Positions 36,149 through 46,769 of a stretch of DNA of 64,000 nucleotides are shown here, piece by piece. The stretch comes from Apodospora peruviana (taxonomy: Eukaryota; Ascomycota; Sordariomycetes; Sordariales; Lasiosphaeriaceae). A model generated the notes under the pieces. The model did not search any database and had not been told where the DNA came from. It worked only from the letters and a program-made list of their open reading frames with translations. Position 1 is the first letter of the stretch; every line of letters begins with the position of its first letter. Both the position numbers and the translations under genes were made by a program. The stretch is from positions 2,728,001-2,792,000 of the forward strand of contig JAUEDM010000004.1 in the NCBI GenBank assembly GCA_033439685.1, read 5' to 3'.

Positions 36149-36622
36149 TCAATACAACTTCGGCGGCATCTTCTCATAACACTCCCACTCCTCAGGCAAC
36201 TTGATGATCGCCGACCTGGTATATATATGCTTAGTATTCAACGCCTTCCAATCAATCGCTCCATCATCAATCGCGCCCCCTTTGAACGAGACGCGTTCCC
36301 TCATAGTGCCGTCAGGCAGCAGAGCCGCGTGCAGGATCCGCACCCCGCAGCGAGGACAGAAGTAGCAGTGCGCCGTGTTGCCGCTCTCAGTCGGGTGCGT
36401 GTAGACCGAAAGCTTGGTCTCAACGTCGGTGGCCAGCGGGAACACGTCTTTGGAGAGAAAAAAGACGGACGTCCCGAACGCCGAGGCCGACTGCTTCCGG
36501 CAGGTCGTGCAGTGGCAGTGCGCCGTGCCGAGCGGTTTGGAGAATGGCGTGCGCATCTTGATGTAGCCGCATTCGCAGCTGACGGGTAGGCCGGGGTCGG
36601 ACTTGTCGGCGTTGTCGGCCAT
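36149..36622 (-). CDS. GFA/CENP-V family zinc protein
   Basis: A single-exon frame of 157 residues, normal for this family. The zinc ligands are visible: CEC at residues 16-18, CHCTTC with cysteines 36, 38 and 41, and FCPRCG with cysteines 89 and 92. This is the glutathione-dependent formaldehyde-activating enzyme (Gfa/CENP-V) fold: two zinc sites in a small beta-sandwich. In bacteria, Gfa is tied to S-hydroxymethylglutathione formation or binding; most fungal paralogues have no proven substrate. The start codon at 36622 precedes a polar lead MADNADKSDPG and is the natural start. No signal peptide; cytosolic. Confidence 0.88.
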   Translation of the reverse strand: MADNADKSDPGLPVSCECGYIKMRTPFSKPLGTAHCHCTTCRKQSASAFGTSVFFLSKDVFPLATDVETKLSVYTHPTESGNTAHCYFCPRCGVRILHAALLPDGTMRERVSFKGGAIDDGAIDWKALNTKHIYTRSAIIKLPEEWECYEKMPPKLY

Positions 36623-37319
36623 GATGAAAGCTCTTTAGTTTGGCTTATTGTGCGGTGGTGATATCTTGATTCAAAGTTTGGTAACAAAGCGGAGGAGGTT
36701 CTGGTTAGGATTTGTACCTTAGTTTGGAGGAGTTGTACGGTCCGTACGGATAGTGATAGCCTTCGTCTTGAATGGCATTCTTTGGTGCACTTTCGCGCTT
36801 GAGAGAAAAGGCGACACCGGCCATCCTTTCCCGCAAAGTCCGACTTCACATCTCGATCTCTCGCATTTATAAAAGACGCGACGAGGCGAGGGATGGAAGA
36901 GGGCTGATAGCTGATTACTAGGCCGGTTGGTAGTCTATTTATCTTACGTGTTTCTATAGCTTACTTGAAGTATCATGATCGCTTGAAGGCACGTCATTTC
37001 ATCGAAAAACTTTGAGTTCCTGTTCCTAGAGTGAGATGGGAATGCCCTTGGAGTTCGTGGTGACTGACTGGCTGTCGAGTGCGGAGCACTGCCAAGAGCC
37101 CAGATTGCCCACTCCCGCGAAAGACAGGGTTGCAGGGGTCCACTGTGACTGGTGCTGCGGTTGAGGTGGGGCCGGTGCCTGACTCCCCACCGGCGCCACC
37201 CCGCCAATGCACGGTCGGTTCCACCAAATATTTCGACGACGCCAACTTTCTCTTTTTCAACGCCAGAAATGCAACTGTCTCGACCTCTTCGTGCCATATA
37301 CCCGCGCTTCACACACAAA
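36623..37319. other. Divergent promoter region of GFA and guanylate kinase genes
   Basis: About 700 bases between two divergently transcribed genes, so it must hold both promoters. An open frame on the minus strand (36944-37318) and ones on the plus strand overlap each other and have no features, so none is called. Confidence 0.5.
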
Positions 37320-38058
37320 ATGGCTCCCGGTAAGTGATTTACGTGCTCTTACGATTCCATCTGTCTAGGTGTGTGTAGGCTGATAACGTGCAGTCCCCCC
37401 ACCATCCAACAAGCGGCCGCTGGTCATCTCCGGGCCCTCGGGCGTCGGCAAGGGCACCCTGATTAAGAAGCTGTTCAACGACCACCCCGATACTTTCGCC
37501 TTCTCGGTATCGCACACGACGAGATTGCCACGTGACGGCGAGCGCGACGGCGTCGACTACCACTACGTTTCTAAAGAAGCATTCGCGGACCTGAAAGCCA
37601 AAAATGGTTTTGTCGAGAGCGCGCAGTTCGGGAGCAACTTTTACGGCACGAGCAAGGCCACCATCGAGGAGCAGACCGCCAAAGGCAAGGTAGTGGTGCT
37701 GGATATCGAGATGGAGGGCGTCAAGCAGATGCGCGCGTCCGGGTTTCCCGCGCGGTTCGTGTTCATCGCGCCGCCTTCCGAAAAGGAGCTCGAGCGCCGG
37801 CTGCGCGGGCGGAACACGGACAAGGAGGAGGATATTCTCAAGAGGTTGGCGCAGGCAAAGAACGAGCTCGAGTACTCCAATACGCCTGGGGTGCATGACA
37901 AGATTATTGTGAACAGGGTGAGTCCTTTTGCTGATTGTTCCTCTGCAGCTGTGAGGTGTGCTTGGTTTGTGGTTATTGCTAACGGCGGGGGCTAGGATCT
38001 TGAGGTTGCTTACAATGAGCTCAAAGATTTTGTTTATGCGCCGGTTGATCAATCGTAG
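37320..38058 (+). CDS. GUK1: Guanylate kinase
   Basis: Three exons, 37320..37329 (only 10 bases), 37394..37917 and 37996..38058, give 198 residues with exact phases. The P-loop GPSGVGKGT is at residues 17-25, followed by the GMP-binding region FSVSHTTRLPRDGERDGVDY, FVESAQFGSNFYGTS and the regulatory VVVLDIEMEGVKQM block. Length and motifs match monomeric eukaryotic guanylate kinase, which converts GMP and ATP into GDP and ADP in purine nucleotide metabolism. The end reads DFVYAPVDQS-stop. The micro-exon encoding only MAP plus one base is confirmed by the GTAAGT donor and phase. An expected housekeeping gene in the cytosol. Confidence 0.96.
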
Positions 38059-38617
38059 AGTTGATGGTTTCGTAGACAGTTGCATAGCGGTGCTTTGTGT
38101 TAAAAGATATATATGTCGTCTAGGTGCTATTTTGGTGTAAATGAGCGGTTTTGACTTGAGGGCGTAATATCTCTTGGTGGCCCAACCTTGGTGGAAGCGC
38201 GTGTTTGCTTTCGGCTACACACAGGTGGTGCTGATCATCTCCATGAAATACTCGCTCATTCGCTAAGGGCAAGGTGACTACTGTTAAGGTACTACCAGGT
38301 ATTTCTACCTACCTGACCTCAGGGTACTTCTGGACATGTTTTCCTTCCCATTCTGAGGGTGGTTTCAGTTCCTGCAAACTGTCAAAATCCTCGCGTGGTC
38401 TACACGTCGATTCCGCAGTCTTTCCGTACTTCTTCCATAACCTTAATGGCCAGCGAACTCTGTTGAGCGGCCGACCTTGACGTTTACGGGCCTTCACGGT
38501 TGTCTCCGCTTCGAGATCGATTCCAGAGCCCCTTAACTTTGTCCGTCCGAACTTCACCTGCGGTCAACCGGTGCCAGCCATTGCTGGTCCGTGCCGGTCG
38601 ACCGTTGAATATAAATT
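38059..38617. other. 3' region of guanylate kinase gene, otherwise empty
   Basis: About 560 bases with no supported gene, ending at the left end of the inverted-repeat element. The 6-base sequence TAAATT at 38612-38617 is the proposed left copy of its target duplication. Confidence 0.5.
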
Positions 38618-39057
38618 GGAGGTGGTCTCGAGGGACTGTAGGAAACGTCTTACCAAACTGTTACGCCATACATTAACTATCCCGAAGTACACCTCTGTTA
38701 GGATTTATCAAACTTTAGGGCGAATACTTTACAAGCCCTTGTATGTACAAGAAAACCCATGGTATTCCCTAGATGTTATTGCAAGTATTTATGTTACTGC
38801 GATAACTATGATGGAAATCCTGATACTTTAATAGCAGAACATGCTTTAATAGCAAAACTAGTAAGCTATTACTGACCTTGAAATATACGTTTAAGCAAAA
38901 TGAATAAATATCAGGTAACGTTATATATTTAGGTATAGTAGTCTTTTCCTTGTTTAAATAGGGCTTTGGAAAGTTTTTGTATAAAGTTTCTAGATCACGG
39001 CAAAGGAGTATCTACTGTTTAGCAAGACGTTTCCTACAGTTCTTCAAGAGCACCTCC
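38618..39057. mobile_element. MITE-like element 1 with ~46-bp terminal inverted repeats
   Basis: The left end (38618 to about 38663) and the right end (about 39012 to 39057) are inverted copies of each other. Both start GGAGGTG, share an exact 16-base core CTGTAGGAAACGTCTT, and differ elsewhere mostly by transitions. The element is 440 bases and is flanked on both sides by the same 6 bases, TAAATT (38612-38617 and 39058-39063), which looks like a target-site duplication. The interior is AT-rich and has no transposase frame; an open frame that begins at 38571 and crosses the left end is accidental. This fits a non-autonomous DNA transposon (MITE). The superfamily is unknown; the 6-base duplication could also be read as a shorter TA-containing one. 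Confidence 0.75.
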
Positions 39058-39637
39058 TAAATTGAGGCCATCAGGCCCGGTATTTTCTGTTTCCGAACAA
39101 CAACCACGACATCATCCACACGTTCTGCCAGCAGGTCTCCCATTCAGTTCCGCTTTGAAATCTACCGCTTCGACACCTTCTTCTTCCGCGCCTTGGGTTT
39201 GGTATTCATTTGCTCGCGACCACCTCAAGCGGTTCGCTATCGAGACTTTCGTGTGCAGGCCTCCTGTCTCACATCTGCCCTCACAACGCCTCTTACACGA
39301 TTCTCATAACCTGGCCTCTCTTCGCGCGCCTTTTGTCCCATAACATCTCTGCGTCGGCTCTCCAGGTTGGATTGCTCTCAAGTCTCTTCCTGTTGGGCCC
39401 TGCTTTCCGCCGCTCTCCACAAGAATTCTCCTACTTGACCCTCCGGCTCAGATTTATCTCAGCTATTCATCTTCCAATTTCCATCCCTCTTGCTGTATCT
39501 TCCCAGAATCATCTCTCACTCCATTCCCGGGCTCAGATTTATTTTAGCTATTTTGGCCTGGCCTCCAAGACCTCTTCTTACTCTTCCCTCGGGAATTCCT
39601 CACATCGCTCTCCGATCTTCACCTCGTACCCGGCATC
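39058..39637. other. Leader region of the 2EXR-domain gene relic
   Basis: About 580 bases, strongly pyrimidine-rich from 39340 onward, as in fungal 5' leaders. Two imperfect copies of a GGCTCAGATTTAT segment occur near 39446 and 39529. No supported coding region. Confidence 0.45.
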
Positions 39638-40887
39638 ATGGGCGCCGGACATTCCGTCCCAGGCAGCTCTTCGCAGGCCGCGAAGGAGTTTCACTTCTTC
39701 GCCAAACTGCCACCAGAGATGCAGAAGAGCATAATTCGGGAGGCCATTTCTGAGCCGCTGTTTCACACCCTCATCATCACCTCAGCAAATTCGGCCAAGA
39801 AGGGTTCCGGACGGACTCGAACACTTGCTCTAGCTACATACCGCTTCTGGAAAGAACGCATTGGCAAGGACCTGCCGGATTTTGATCGTGCTTTAGAACC
39901 GCGGTTGCCATTGTCCGGCCACTATGAACGATTCACGCTTGCGACAACATGCAAGGCGGCTAAGCTCGAGGGTGGACTTCCTTCTCGACAAGGAGATTAC
40001 ACAACCCGACGGCAGATCCGTCTCCATCAACACCGACACCGATTTGGTCCATTTTGTATTCGCCATCGCGTACCAGGGCACCAAAGTGACGCGACACCCG
40101 ACACTCAGATATCGTTCTCTGGCGCATGGGCCGCCCTTCCGGACAATCACGACGAACCGAAAGAGCGCGATTTCCGCACGTTCTCGGGGATCCGACGGGT
40201 AGCATTGGACTTCCTCGATATGACGATAGATGAAAGAGATTTGGGCGACAGACGCATCTCTAGCGCTGTTTGCGACTTTCTGCGTTTTCTTCCCGATGTC
40301 GAGACTGTCTATTTCATCGACACCCTAAAATCTCGCTGTTGTTCTCGTCTTCACCCTCCGTCCACCGTGCCCGGTTTAGGCTATATATCAAGGTATCATC
40401 TACGAGGACCTGCTCATATCGGTATGTCGGGTATTGAATATCTTACAGCTCCGGGTGCGTGTGAGCGGGATGCGCGTAAGAGTAGGTCACTTGGATCTTC
40501 ATATTCGGCCGAATGGTATACTAATTAATTGTACTCAACCAGGTGACACCTTCAGCTGCCAAATCCCCGGAGAAGATCCTGGAAAAGTTGGCATGTACAT
40601 CGAATTATACGCCCATTCGGTGTACTTAAAAGACTTAGACAGAATCTTGGTCAACACTCGGTTCAGCTATATATATATACGGAAAGGAGATCCGACTCAA
40701 GGCCTGGAGACAAACACTGGAGCAAGATCATCTCGACGAACTGGACAAGACTCTGGGAGAGGAGAAGATGAGGAAGGAGGCTGTCGAGTTTAAGATTCTG
40801 CGCTGGGTGGGTGATACGGCTGAGGCGGACTATGTCATGTCTCCAAACTATCATGTGTACCCGTGTATCAATAGTACTAGTAGGTGA
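39638..40887 (+). pseudogene. 2EXR/F-box-like domain gene with frame breaks
   Basis: The ATG at 39638 begins MGAGHSVPGS and then FHFFAKLPPEMQKSIIREAI, the 2EXR motif found in large fungal F-box-like families. In the stretch about 39965-40190 the protein-like sequence moves to another frame (VDFLLDKEITQPDGRSVSIN, DLVHFVFAIAYQGTK) and then returns to the first (FSGIRRVALDFLDMTIDERD). This requires two compensating indels. The C-terminal part appears as a further in-frame block at about 40684-40887 (AWRQTLEQDHLDELDKTL, VEFKILRWVGDTAEADYVM) ending in TGA, separated by probable intron sequence. The 2EXR family has no defined biochemical role. The gene is probably inactive, but sequencing errors cannot be ruled out for two indels. 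Confidence 0.6.
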
Positions 40888-41779
40888 TATCTCTACGATT
40901 AAGCAGTCGCAACAATCATACGAGCGGTACTGCCAAACATCCAACCTTGCAGCTTGGGATGGTGGGCGGGTAGTATCACAGCGAGGTCTAGGATTACTAA
41001 GTGGATCGCTTTCGCTGCCTTGCGACCTGTCGCGGGTATTGGGTGGAGTTATCGGGGTGAATTCGGGATTTCGAGGATACCGAAGGCTTGGACGTTGTTT
41101 TAGAGAGCATCAGATGATGGACGGGAATAAAAGCCTTGATTTCTGAAAGGTCGAACATATTGGGCTCAGTTTCGGCCTATACTGAGGCGATGGAAGATGA
41201 ACATGGGTACTCGGAATGTGGTCTCTGGAGGTGGAGGGCGTTTGTCGACAAACCCAGTCGAGCTGATGCATTACTAAATAGTGAACGGAGAATCAAACCC
41301 TCTTCTTTGTAGGGATTTGAAAGCTTATCGCTTTCACCTGTACAGGGTGATACTCTAGACAGGAAGCACGATGAACCCATAATTCCAGTTTCTACCTTTT
41401 CTTACCTGTCCCTGGTATAATTGTGCCACTGTGAGGTGTGAGAGTCCAGTGCACTTATGCCGCCCAACCAGCTAGCTATTCAGTATCCCTCCGCTTGGCG
41501 CCGACTTCCTCGTCTCTCCTAGACATCACCGATTCTAGCGTCGAGTCAAGTAAGGTACCTACCGTATGTATCTACAAGCCGATAAACCGAAAACGAGGGC
41601 CTCGGATCGCTTCTTAGCTCCCGATATCATCCCCGCAAGGAGCGAAACCAGTCAATCGGTCAAGTCTTATCGGAAGGAGGCACTAACGAGAACTAGGGTA
41701 TGTAATCCATTCACTAGGTAACACGATCCCGAAATGCCACCAACCTCTCGCAATGATGTAGGTGGCTTATCGTTGCTTG
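40888..41779. other. Intergenic region upstream of the secreted deaminase
   Basis: About 890 bases without a supported gene. It leads into the promoter of the deaminase gene. Several short copies of the GGTACCTAC-type motif that is scattered over the window occur around 41570. Confidence 0.45.
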
Positions 41780-41787
41780 TATAAAAG
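41780..41787 (+). promoter_or_regulatory. TATA box of the secreted deaminase gene
   Basis: TATAAAAG lies 66 bases upstream of the ATG at 41853, with a short CA-rich leader between them. This is a near-consensus TATA box at a normal distance and suggests a strongly regulated promoter. Confidence 0.6.
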
Positions 41788-41852
41788 GACGACGTCACAC
41801 GAGCGTACATTTTACCAAACTCTTCTCCAGTCAACACGAGACAACCCGACAA

Positions 41853-42613
41853 ATGACAAAGTTCTCTCACGTTTTGGCCCTTTTGGTCAGCCTCGGATCG
41901 GCCCATCTCCACTCTAGACATGATTCTTATCAGTCGCCCATAATCGGCGACCCCACCTTGGCTATCAACAGCGTCGCCCCTTCGACGAGGACGTACTGGA
42001 TGCGCCAAGCAAACATCGCCCTCGGCGCACCGTGTCCGTTTGCTGCGTTCGGCGCCGTGGTCGTGAACCATACCGTCGGCGGTCTTGGAGAGCTTGTCTG
42101 CTCGGGCGCCAACTCGAACAGCAAGACGGGTAATCCCATCATGCATGGTAATTACCTCTCCACATACAATACCCCTTATCTCGTTATACTAATCAATAGA
42201 TAGGAGAAATGGCCGCCATAACGAATTGTTCTGCCATCCTGACCGACCCGAAAGGCAAATACAAGCTCACGCCGGCACAGGCATTGAACGCGTTTGCCGA
42301 CTTGACCATCTACACCAACGCCGAGAGCTGCCCGATGTGCGCGTCGGCGATCCGTTGGGCCGGGTTCAGGGAGTACGTCTACGGCACGAGCATCGACACG
42401 CTCATCACCAAGGGCTGGGGCCAGATCCGCATCTCGTCGCTCGAGGTCGTGTCGCAGTCATTTGATCTGTCGAAACCGACGCGACTCTTAGGTGGAGTGT
42501 TGGCCAACGAGACGGATCAGTTTTTTTTCTGGCAGTTTGATCCAGCACATAAATGTCCGGAGGGGTGTAAGAGGGATGAGTCTGGTGGGAGTTCAACTTG
42601 TAAGGCTCTCTAG
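41853..42613 (+). CDS. Secreted nucleoside/nucleotide deaminase (CDA-fold)
   Basis: Two exons, 41853..42147 and 42204..42613, give 234 residues with exact phases (donor GTAATT, acceptor TAG). The first ~20 residues (MTKFSHVLALLVSLGSAHLH) form a signal peptide. The zinc deaminase signature is complete: HGE (H98, E100; the glutamate is the proton shuttle) and SCPMC (C141, C144). The intron falls inside the HxE codon block. The family includes guanine, cytidine and dCMP deaminases and tRNA-adenosine deaminases; spacing and the SCPMCASAIRWAG block resemble guanine-deaminase/TadA-like members more than free cytidine deaminase. The C-terminus is Cys-containing (HKCPEGCKRDE), consistent with disulfides outside the cell. 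The product probably acts on extracellular purines or nucleosides; the substrate is an inference. Confidence 0.88.
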
Positions 42614-43531
42614 CGACGACCTCTGTTTGATGAACTATAGGCCAGAGACACTCTTGCACTTACCATCACTATGCACTTGTGCCTCGATGGGATATCCACA
42701 GTCGAGAGGAGGTGGATCTGTATGTTGGATGCGGCAAGGCTTCACGCGGCCACAGCTGGCGAGGCGAGAGTCGAGAAATGCTGGCAGTCGGAGACCAGCC
42801 GCCCATCTGGCCATGGGAAGAGCACAAAGGGGGGTAGTATATAAGGATCACACGGATATCTGTGGCTCATTTCCCAGCGACTCCTCGAAGTTTGCAAGTG
42901 CGTTACGCCGCAGCGGTGGCCTTCCCGGTGGTTTTCTCGGTGTACAGGATAGCCATTGCAAAGATAACCAAATGATGAAAAGAACTCGGTGTGGTGCAAT
43001 GATGAAAGCCTTGTTGTCCCATGGCCAGTCGACGAACCAGAATCCCATCAACTCGAGCTGGCTGAGGGTGTGATCTTAATATTACTCGGATTATAAGAGG
43101 GAACATCCAGAAATCGATAAAATTCAATTTACCCGGCGTATTGGGGACCATCTCACTTAGTATTGAATAATAACTTTGGACAGAGCGTCACATACATGGT
43201 GGAACAGTGATATACCGAAGCATCACGAAAAATAGTCAGGTCAACAGGAGGCACCCATCGGGGAGAATCACTAAGGTGTTGAGATAGGTCAAAAGAAGAA
43301 GAGGAAACAAACTCGTACAATAACATACAAATATAATACAACACTAAAAACCGGAAAGAAGAGGAAAAGAAACAAGGAAAAGAGAAGAAGAAAGAAAAAA
43401 GAAAGAAACAGAAGGAAAAAAAGAAACGGAAAAGAAAAGAAGAAAACAGTATACTCGTATAACAATCAGACGCCAGACGCCCGCCCTCCCCCATTTCCCC
43501 TATCCTCCCCCCTCCGCTCCACTCGAGGTCT
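42614..43531. other. Intergenic region between convergent genes with a polypurine tract
   Basis: About 900 bases between the deaminase stop and the stop of the minus-strand poly-Asp protein gene. The only notable structure is the A/G tract listed separately. Overlapping short open frames lack motifs. Confidence 0.5.
43352..43447 (+). repeat. Polypurine (A/G) tract
   Basis: Roughly 96 bases made almost entirely of A and G on the plus strand (GAAAAG/AAGAAG-type units) with only a few cytosines. It lies about 85 bases beyond the stop codon of the minus-strand gene, so in that transcript it would be a long pyrimidine tract in the 3' UTR. Confidence 0.7.
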
Positions 43532-43593
43532 TTAACCGTCGAGTGTCATTTCGTTATCATCTTCGAGGCGCAAAGCCCCCACACGGGCCGCAA

Positions 43594-43634
<41 letters not shown>

Positions 43635-44299
43635 TCATTTTCGAGGCGCAAAGCCCCCAGATCCTGCTCGATCACCGCAAGCGGCGACGCAAAGTTGAAG
43701 CTGCCAGGCCCCAGGTTCACAGCGGCAGCGGCCGCAGCAGCATCGTCGTCGTCATCGTCGAGAAGAATCTCAACGACCCCCCCGTCGCGTGCCTCATCCC
43801 AGGAGCCGCATTTGACGCCACCGAAAAACGGCGCAGCCAACCGGAAGGCGTGGATGGCCTGAGCCAGCTCACAGTGGTTACCTATTTCCGGATCCTCCTG
43901 TGGCCGGCCGCCCTCCCGACGATATTCGGCGTACCGCTCGGTCGCCCGGACTAGAGTTTTAAAAAACTCAAAAAACACGCCGACGCGCAGATGCTGGCGG
44001 AACCGGCACCGCCGGTACAGCTTGGCCACAAACTCAGCCAGGGTCGACTCGGAGCTCCACGGGAGCTCTGCCAGCAGGGCCAACACCTCCTGCCGGAACA
44101 TGCCGGTCAAAACAGCCTGGACCACGCAGGTCCGCGGCGGAACTCCACCCAGCAAACTTTGGAGGGCCCGGACAACCTCCTTGTCACGCCGACTGCGCGA
44201 CAAAATATGCGGCCCGCGGGACCAGAGCATCCCTTTGCGGGGGAGGAAGGACTTCAGACGAGGAAATCCCATGGTGACAAGCGAACTGTGCGAAGACAC
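43532..44299 (-). CDS. Hypothetical protein with poly-Asp and poly-Ala runs
   Basis: An open frame of 255 residues from 44299; the Met at 44272 (MGFPRLKSFLPRKG) is an equally good start. The first 170 residues look globular and helical, with LQSLLGGVPPRTCVVQAVL and RVGVFFEFFKTLVRATERY. The C-terminus holds a D6 run, an A7 run and a D14 run encoded by a GTC/GAC trinucleotide microsatellite (43600-43632). A nearly identical 16-base segment, encoding GALRLE, occurs on both sides of the D14 run, showing an internal duplication. No recognised domain, no signal peptide. The microsatellite makes length variation likely. Coding status rests on the long open frame and GC-rich third positions. Confidence 0.5.
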
Positions 44300-44342
44300 A
44301 TAATTAGCGGACGCTCATGACACATAATTAGCGGACGCTCAT
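44295..44342. repeat. Tandem 24-bp duplication
   Basis: Two adjacent identical 24-base units, beginning GACACATAATTAGCGG, at 44295-44318 and 44319-44342. The first unit overlaps the first codons of the neighbouring minus-strand frame (if Met 44299 is used), which slightly favours the downstream start at 44272. Confidence 0.9.
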
Positions 44343-46485
44343 TTATCTGAGGGGTGGTTCAGGACGGGGCGACTCGGAAGAGATATATAACAGGATAACA
44401 AATGTCTCTTTTCGGGACGATAGGTATGCCTGCCCGTGATAATGAAAGGGTAACCCTGATGAAATACAGGGGTAGCAAGTGAATCAAGCGTGTATTTTCA
44501 GGACAGGTGGGATTATAGGTTTGAGTAAAAGACGCTAGCCGGTGCCGTCAGACACATTTATGACTTATGCTTGTGTGGTGTATCTGAAGGAAGTGGAGGT
44601 ATATATAGGACGATTCGTCTTACCGACAGAATAGAGAGTCGCAGGAGACTGTATATGACGGTGTTAGGACATGGGACATAGACATAGTAGCCAGAAGACA
44701 TGACTTACGAAAAAGACGGGCAGGCGCAATATACTGCTTCTGCTGCTGCTTTTGGTGATAAGGCGTGGCCGAAGCCAGTGGCAGGAAGATGGTGGTGGTG
44801 GTGGTGGTGGTGGTGGTGATAAGGCGTCTGCAGATTATGTGTTTAGCCAAGCTGTTTAGCCAAGCTCGAGTTGCGAAGGGTATAGATTAGACCTACCGCC
44901 GGTGTCCAGGCGAGAGTGGCAGGGAGAAGAGTCTGGAATGGCAGTGGTTAGCTCGGTCCAAGTGTGTCAATGTGTGTCAATGTGGCGGCAGCGAACTGTG
45001 CAATGGAATTGGGGTTGGGCGCAGCGATGCGAACGTGAGGGATGGGATCAAGAGTTGGGCGCTGCGAGATCACACCAACCGTTATTGGCAGATGATGGTG
45101 TTCAGGCGCATGGAACAGAAAAAGGAGATCATGAATGCTACAAGGCAAGGTAGGCAAGGCTATCACACCGAGGACAGCCCGCAAACGCAGATGAATATAG
45201 TGGAATGGGATTGGGATTGGGTGTCCAGGAGTCGCGGAATACTTACAGCAGACGAGCTGCCGGCGGAAAGACGGTAAATAACGGCCAATGGCCGAGTAAT
45301 TGTTTCTATTTCGGGTGTCGTTACAATGAAGATTCAATAGACAGGGCCAGACGGTATTGAGCTGGGGAAGGGATAGACTTACTTTGGGCGGTGCCCGGAC
45401 GAGAAAGCCTAAGTGCTCACTGGCACAGCAATGATTGTCAGCTGTGAATCTGTGAAGTCGTCGCCAATTCAATGCCGCAGCACCGAGTGAACGACTCGAG
45501 CATGCCGACGCGTAGACAGGAATCAAGCTATAAATTACTTACCGCAACGACGCGGTCGACGAAAGATAAGCCCAAAGGGCGGACGTAAAAACTTCTACGG
45601 GCAGAAGTTGGCGGCGACAAAATGGCGGCGTGAGCGCGTGAGACTGGTGGCTGAGGAGAAAAAGAATGAAGGGATTTTAAAAACGGGTCGAGGCATAGAA
45701 GTCATGGAGGGCAAGAACTAGAACACGCGCCACACCGTCCGGACGACCAGACGACCAGACGCCCAGACGACAAGCCACAACTGGCGAATGGCACTCCGGT
45801 GCTCTGAGCGGGCTTTCATCTGGCCATCAGTGTTGTCCATCCTAGCTTTCATCTGATCATCGAGCACAGGTTCCCAGTTCCAGGCAGTGAGTCTTGATCG
45901 AGCCCAGTCCCTAACATCCTGTACTGCTTGCTCCAGCTTGCCACTATAACTGCTTATACCTGGTTATTACTGTTGATTCCACTCGCAATCGTTTGTTGGC
46001 TGGACTGGTTGTGCTTGATAAGAGGTGCGGCAGCCCAACTGTCCCTTATAAGTATCAGTGACCTACCCTTGCACCCTCCGATTTGCTGCTTTACTCTACG
46101 ATAACACTATCCCATTTCACGTGAACTGGGAAAGAATGACACTAGTCTAATATCATAAAACCGTCTATTTAAAAATGCTGTCTTGTGTTTGAGGAACTAT
46201 CATCCTCCGCGCTATATGTCCTCGAGGACTTGATTACCTACGTATTTTGTCAGTCCCTCCGTTGGTAGAGCCTAGGTAAGTACCTACCTACCAGGTACTT
46301 ACTTCTGCTGTATGGCTGTACCTCGCATGGCAGCGACCCACCGGCAACTCAACAGGCGTCGCCGTTGTGTTTTCCCTCCTCATTCGCTTGATGACCGACA
46401 AACACCTGTCCCTTGAGAGCCACTCTTGGTTCGAGATGGTCCGGCTGAGCGCCCGGTACCCAGACAGCCGCCTCGAAGGTCGTGA
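44343..46485. other. Long repeat-sprinkled intergenic region
   Basis: About 2.1 kb with no supported gene. It contains several small tandem structures: a duplicated TGTTTAGCCAAGC near 44839, a duplicated GTGTGTCAAT near 44960 and CCAGACGA-type units near 45750. Open frames on either strand are short and repeat-derived. No RNA gene recognised. Confidence 0.5.
44789..44818 (+). repeat. (GGT)10 microsatellite
   Basis: Ten GGT units in a row, flanked on both sides by a TGATAAGGCGT segment (about 44756 and 44817). No coding role is evident. Confidence 0.9.
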
Positions 46486-46758
46486 TCGCACAGACCAAAC
46501 CGTTTCGAACTTTTCGTCCAACGGTCTCTCAGGGATAGCCTGGCCACGAAGAGAAATCAGCCCGAGCTGCTGCGCGTGTGCGGGCAAATATACCGCGAGA
46601 CGGTGCCGTTCTTGTACCGGAACCGTACCTTCTTGTGGTACCCACAGTTTCGCAACATCCCTTATATGGATGACTTCCTGTCTACTTTTCGATCGGTGAT
46701 ACCGACCCAAGTCCCTGCACACCACGGTTCTTCAGTTCTGGTTAACCATTTACCGTAG
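46486..46758 (+). pseudogene. Fragment of a DUF7730/F-box-like gene
   Basis: A 90-codon open frame bounded by stops (TGA at 46483) reads RSLRDSLATKRNQPELLRVC, then GQIYRETVPFLYRNRTFLW. The block 'QPELLRVC-QIYRE-PFLYRNRTF' is characteristic of large fungal families (2EXR/DUF7730) in which a short motif scans for an F-box-like fold. No start codon region or downstream continuation is present, and the fragment ends about 10 bases before an isolated MITE end, which suggests truncation by transposition or deletion. Confidence 0.5.
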
Positions 46759-46769
46759 AACGGGGTATA

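Noticed and set aside
37339..38085. 248-residue open frame on the minus strand
   Set aside because: It lies fully antisense to the guanylate kinase gene, whose exons and motifs are certain; the frame is a shadow of GC-rich codons.
38571..38831. 86-residue open frame
   Set aside because: It crosses the left end of MITE-like element 1 and is AT-driven, so it is accidental.
44343..46485. Clustered small tandem repeats as a CRISPR-like array
   Set aside because: Units are different, unspaced and microsatellite-like; the host is eukaryotic and no array geometry exists.
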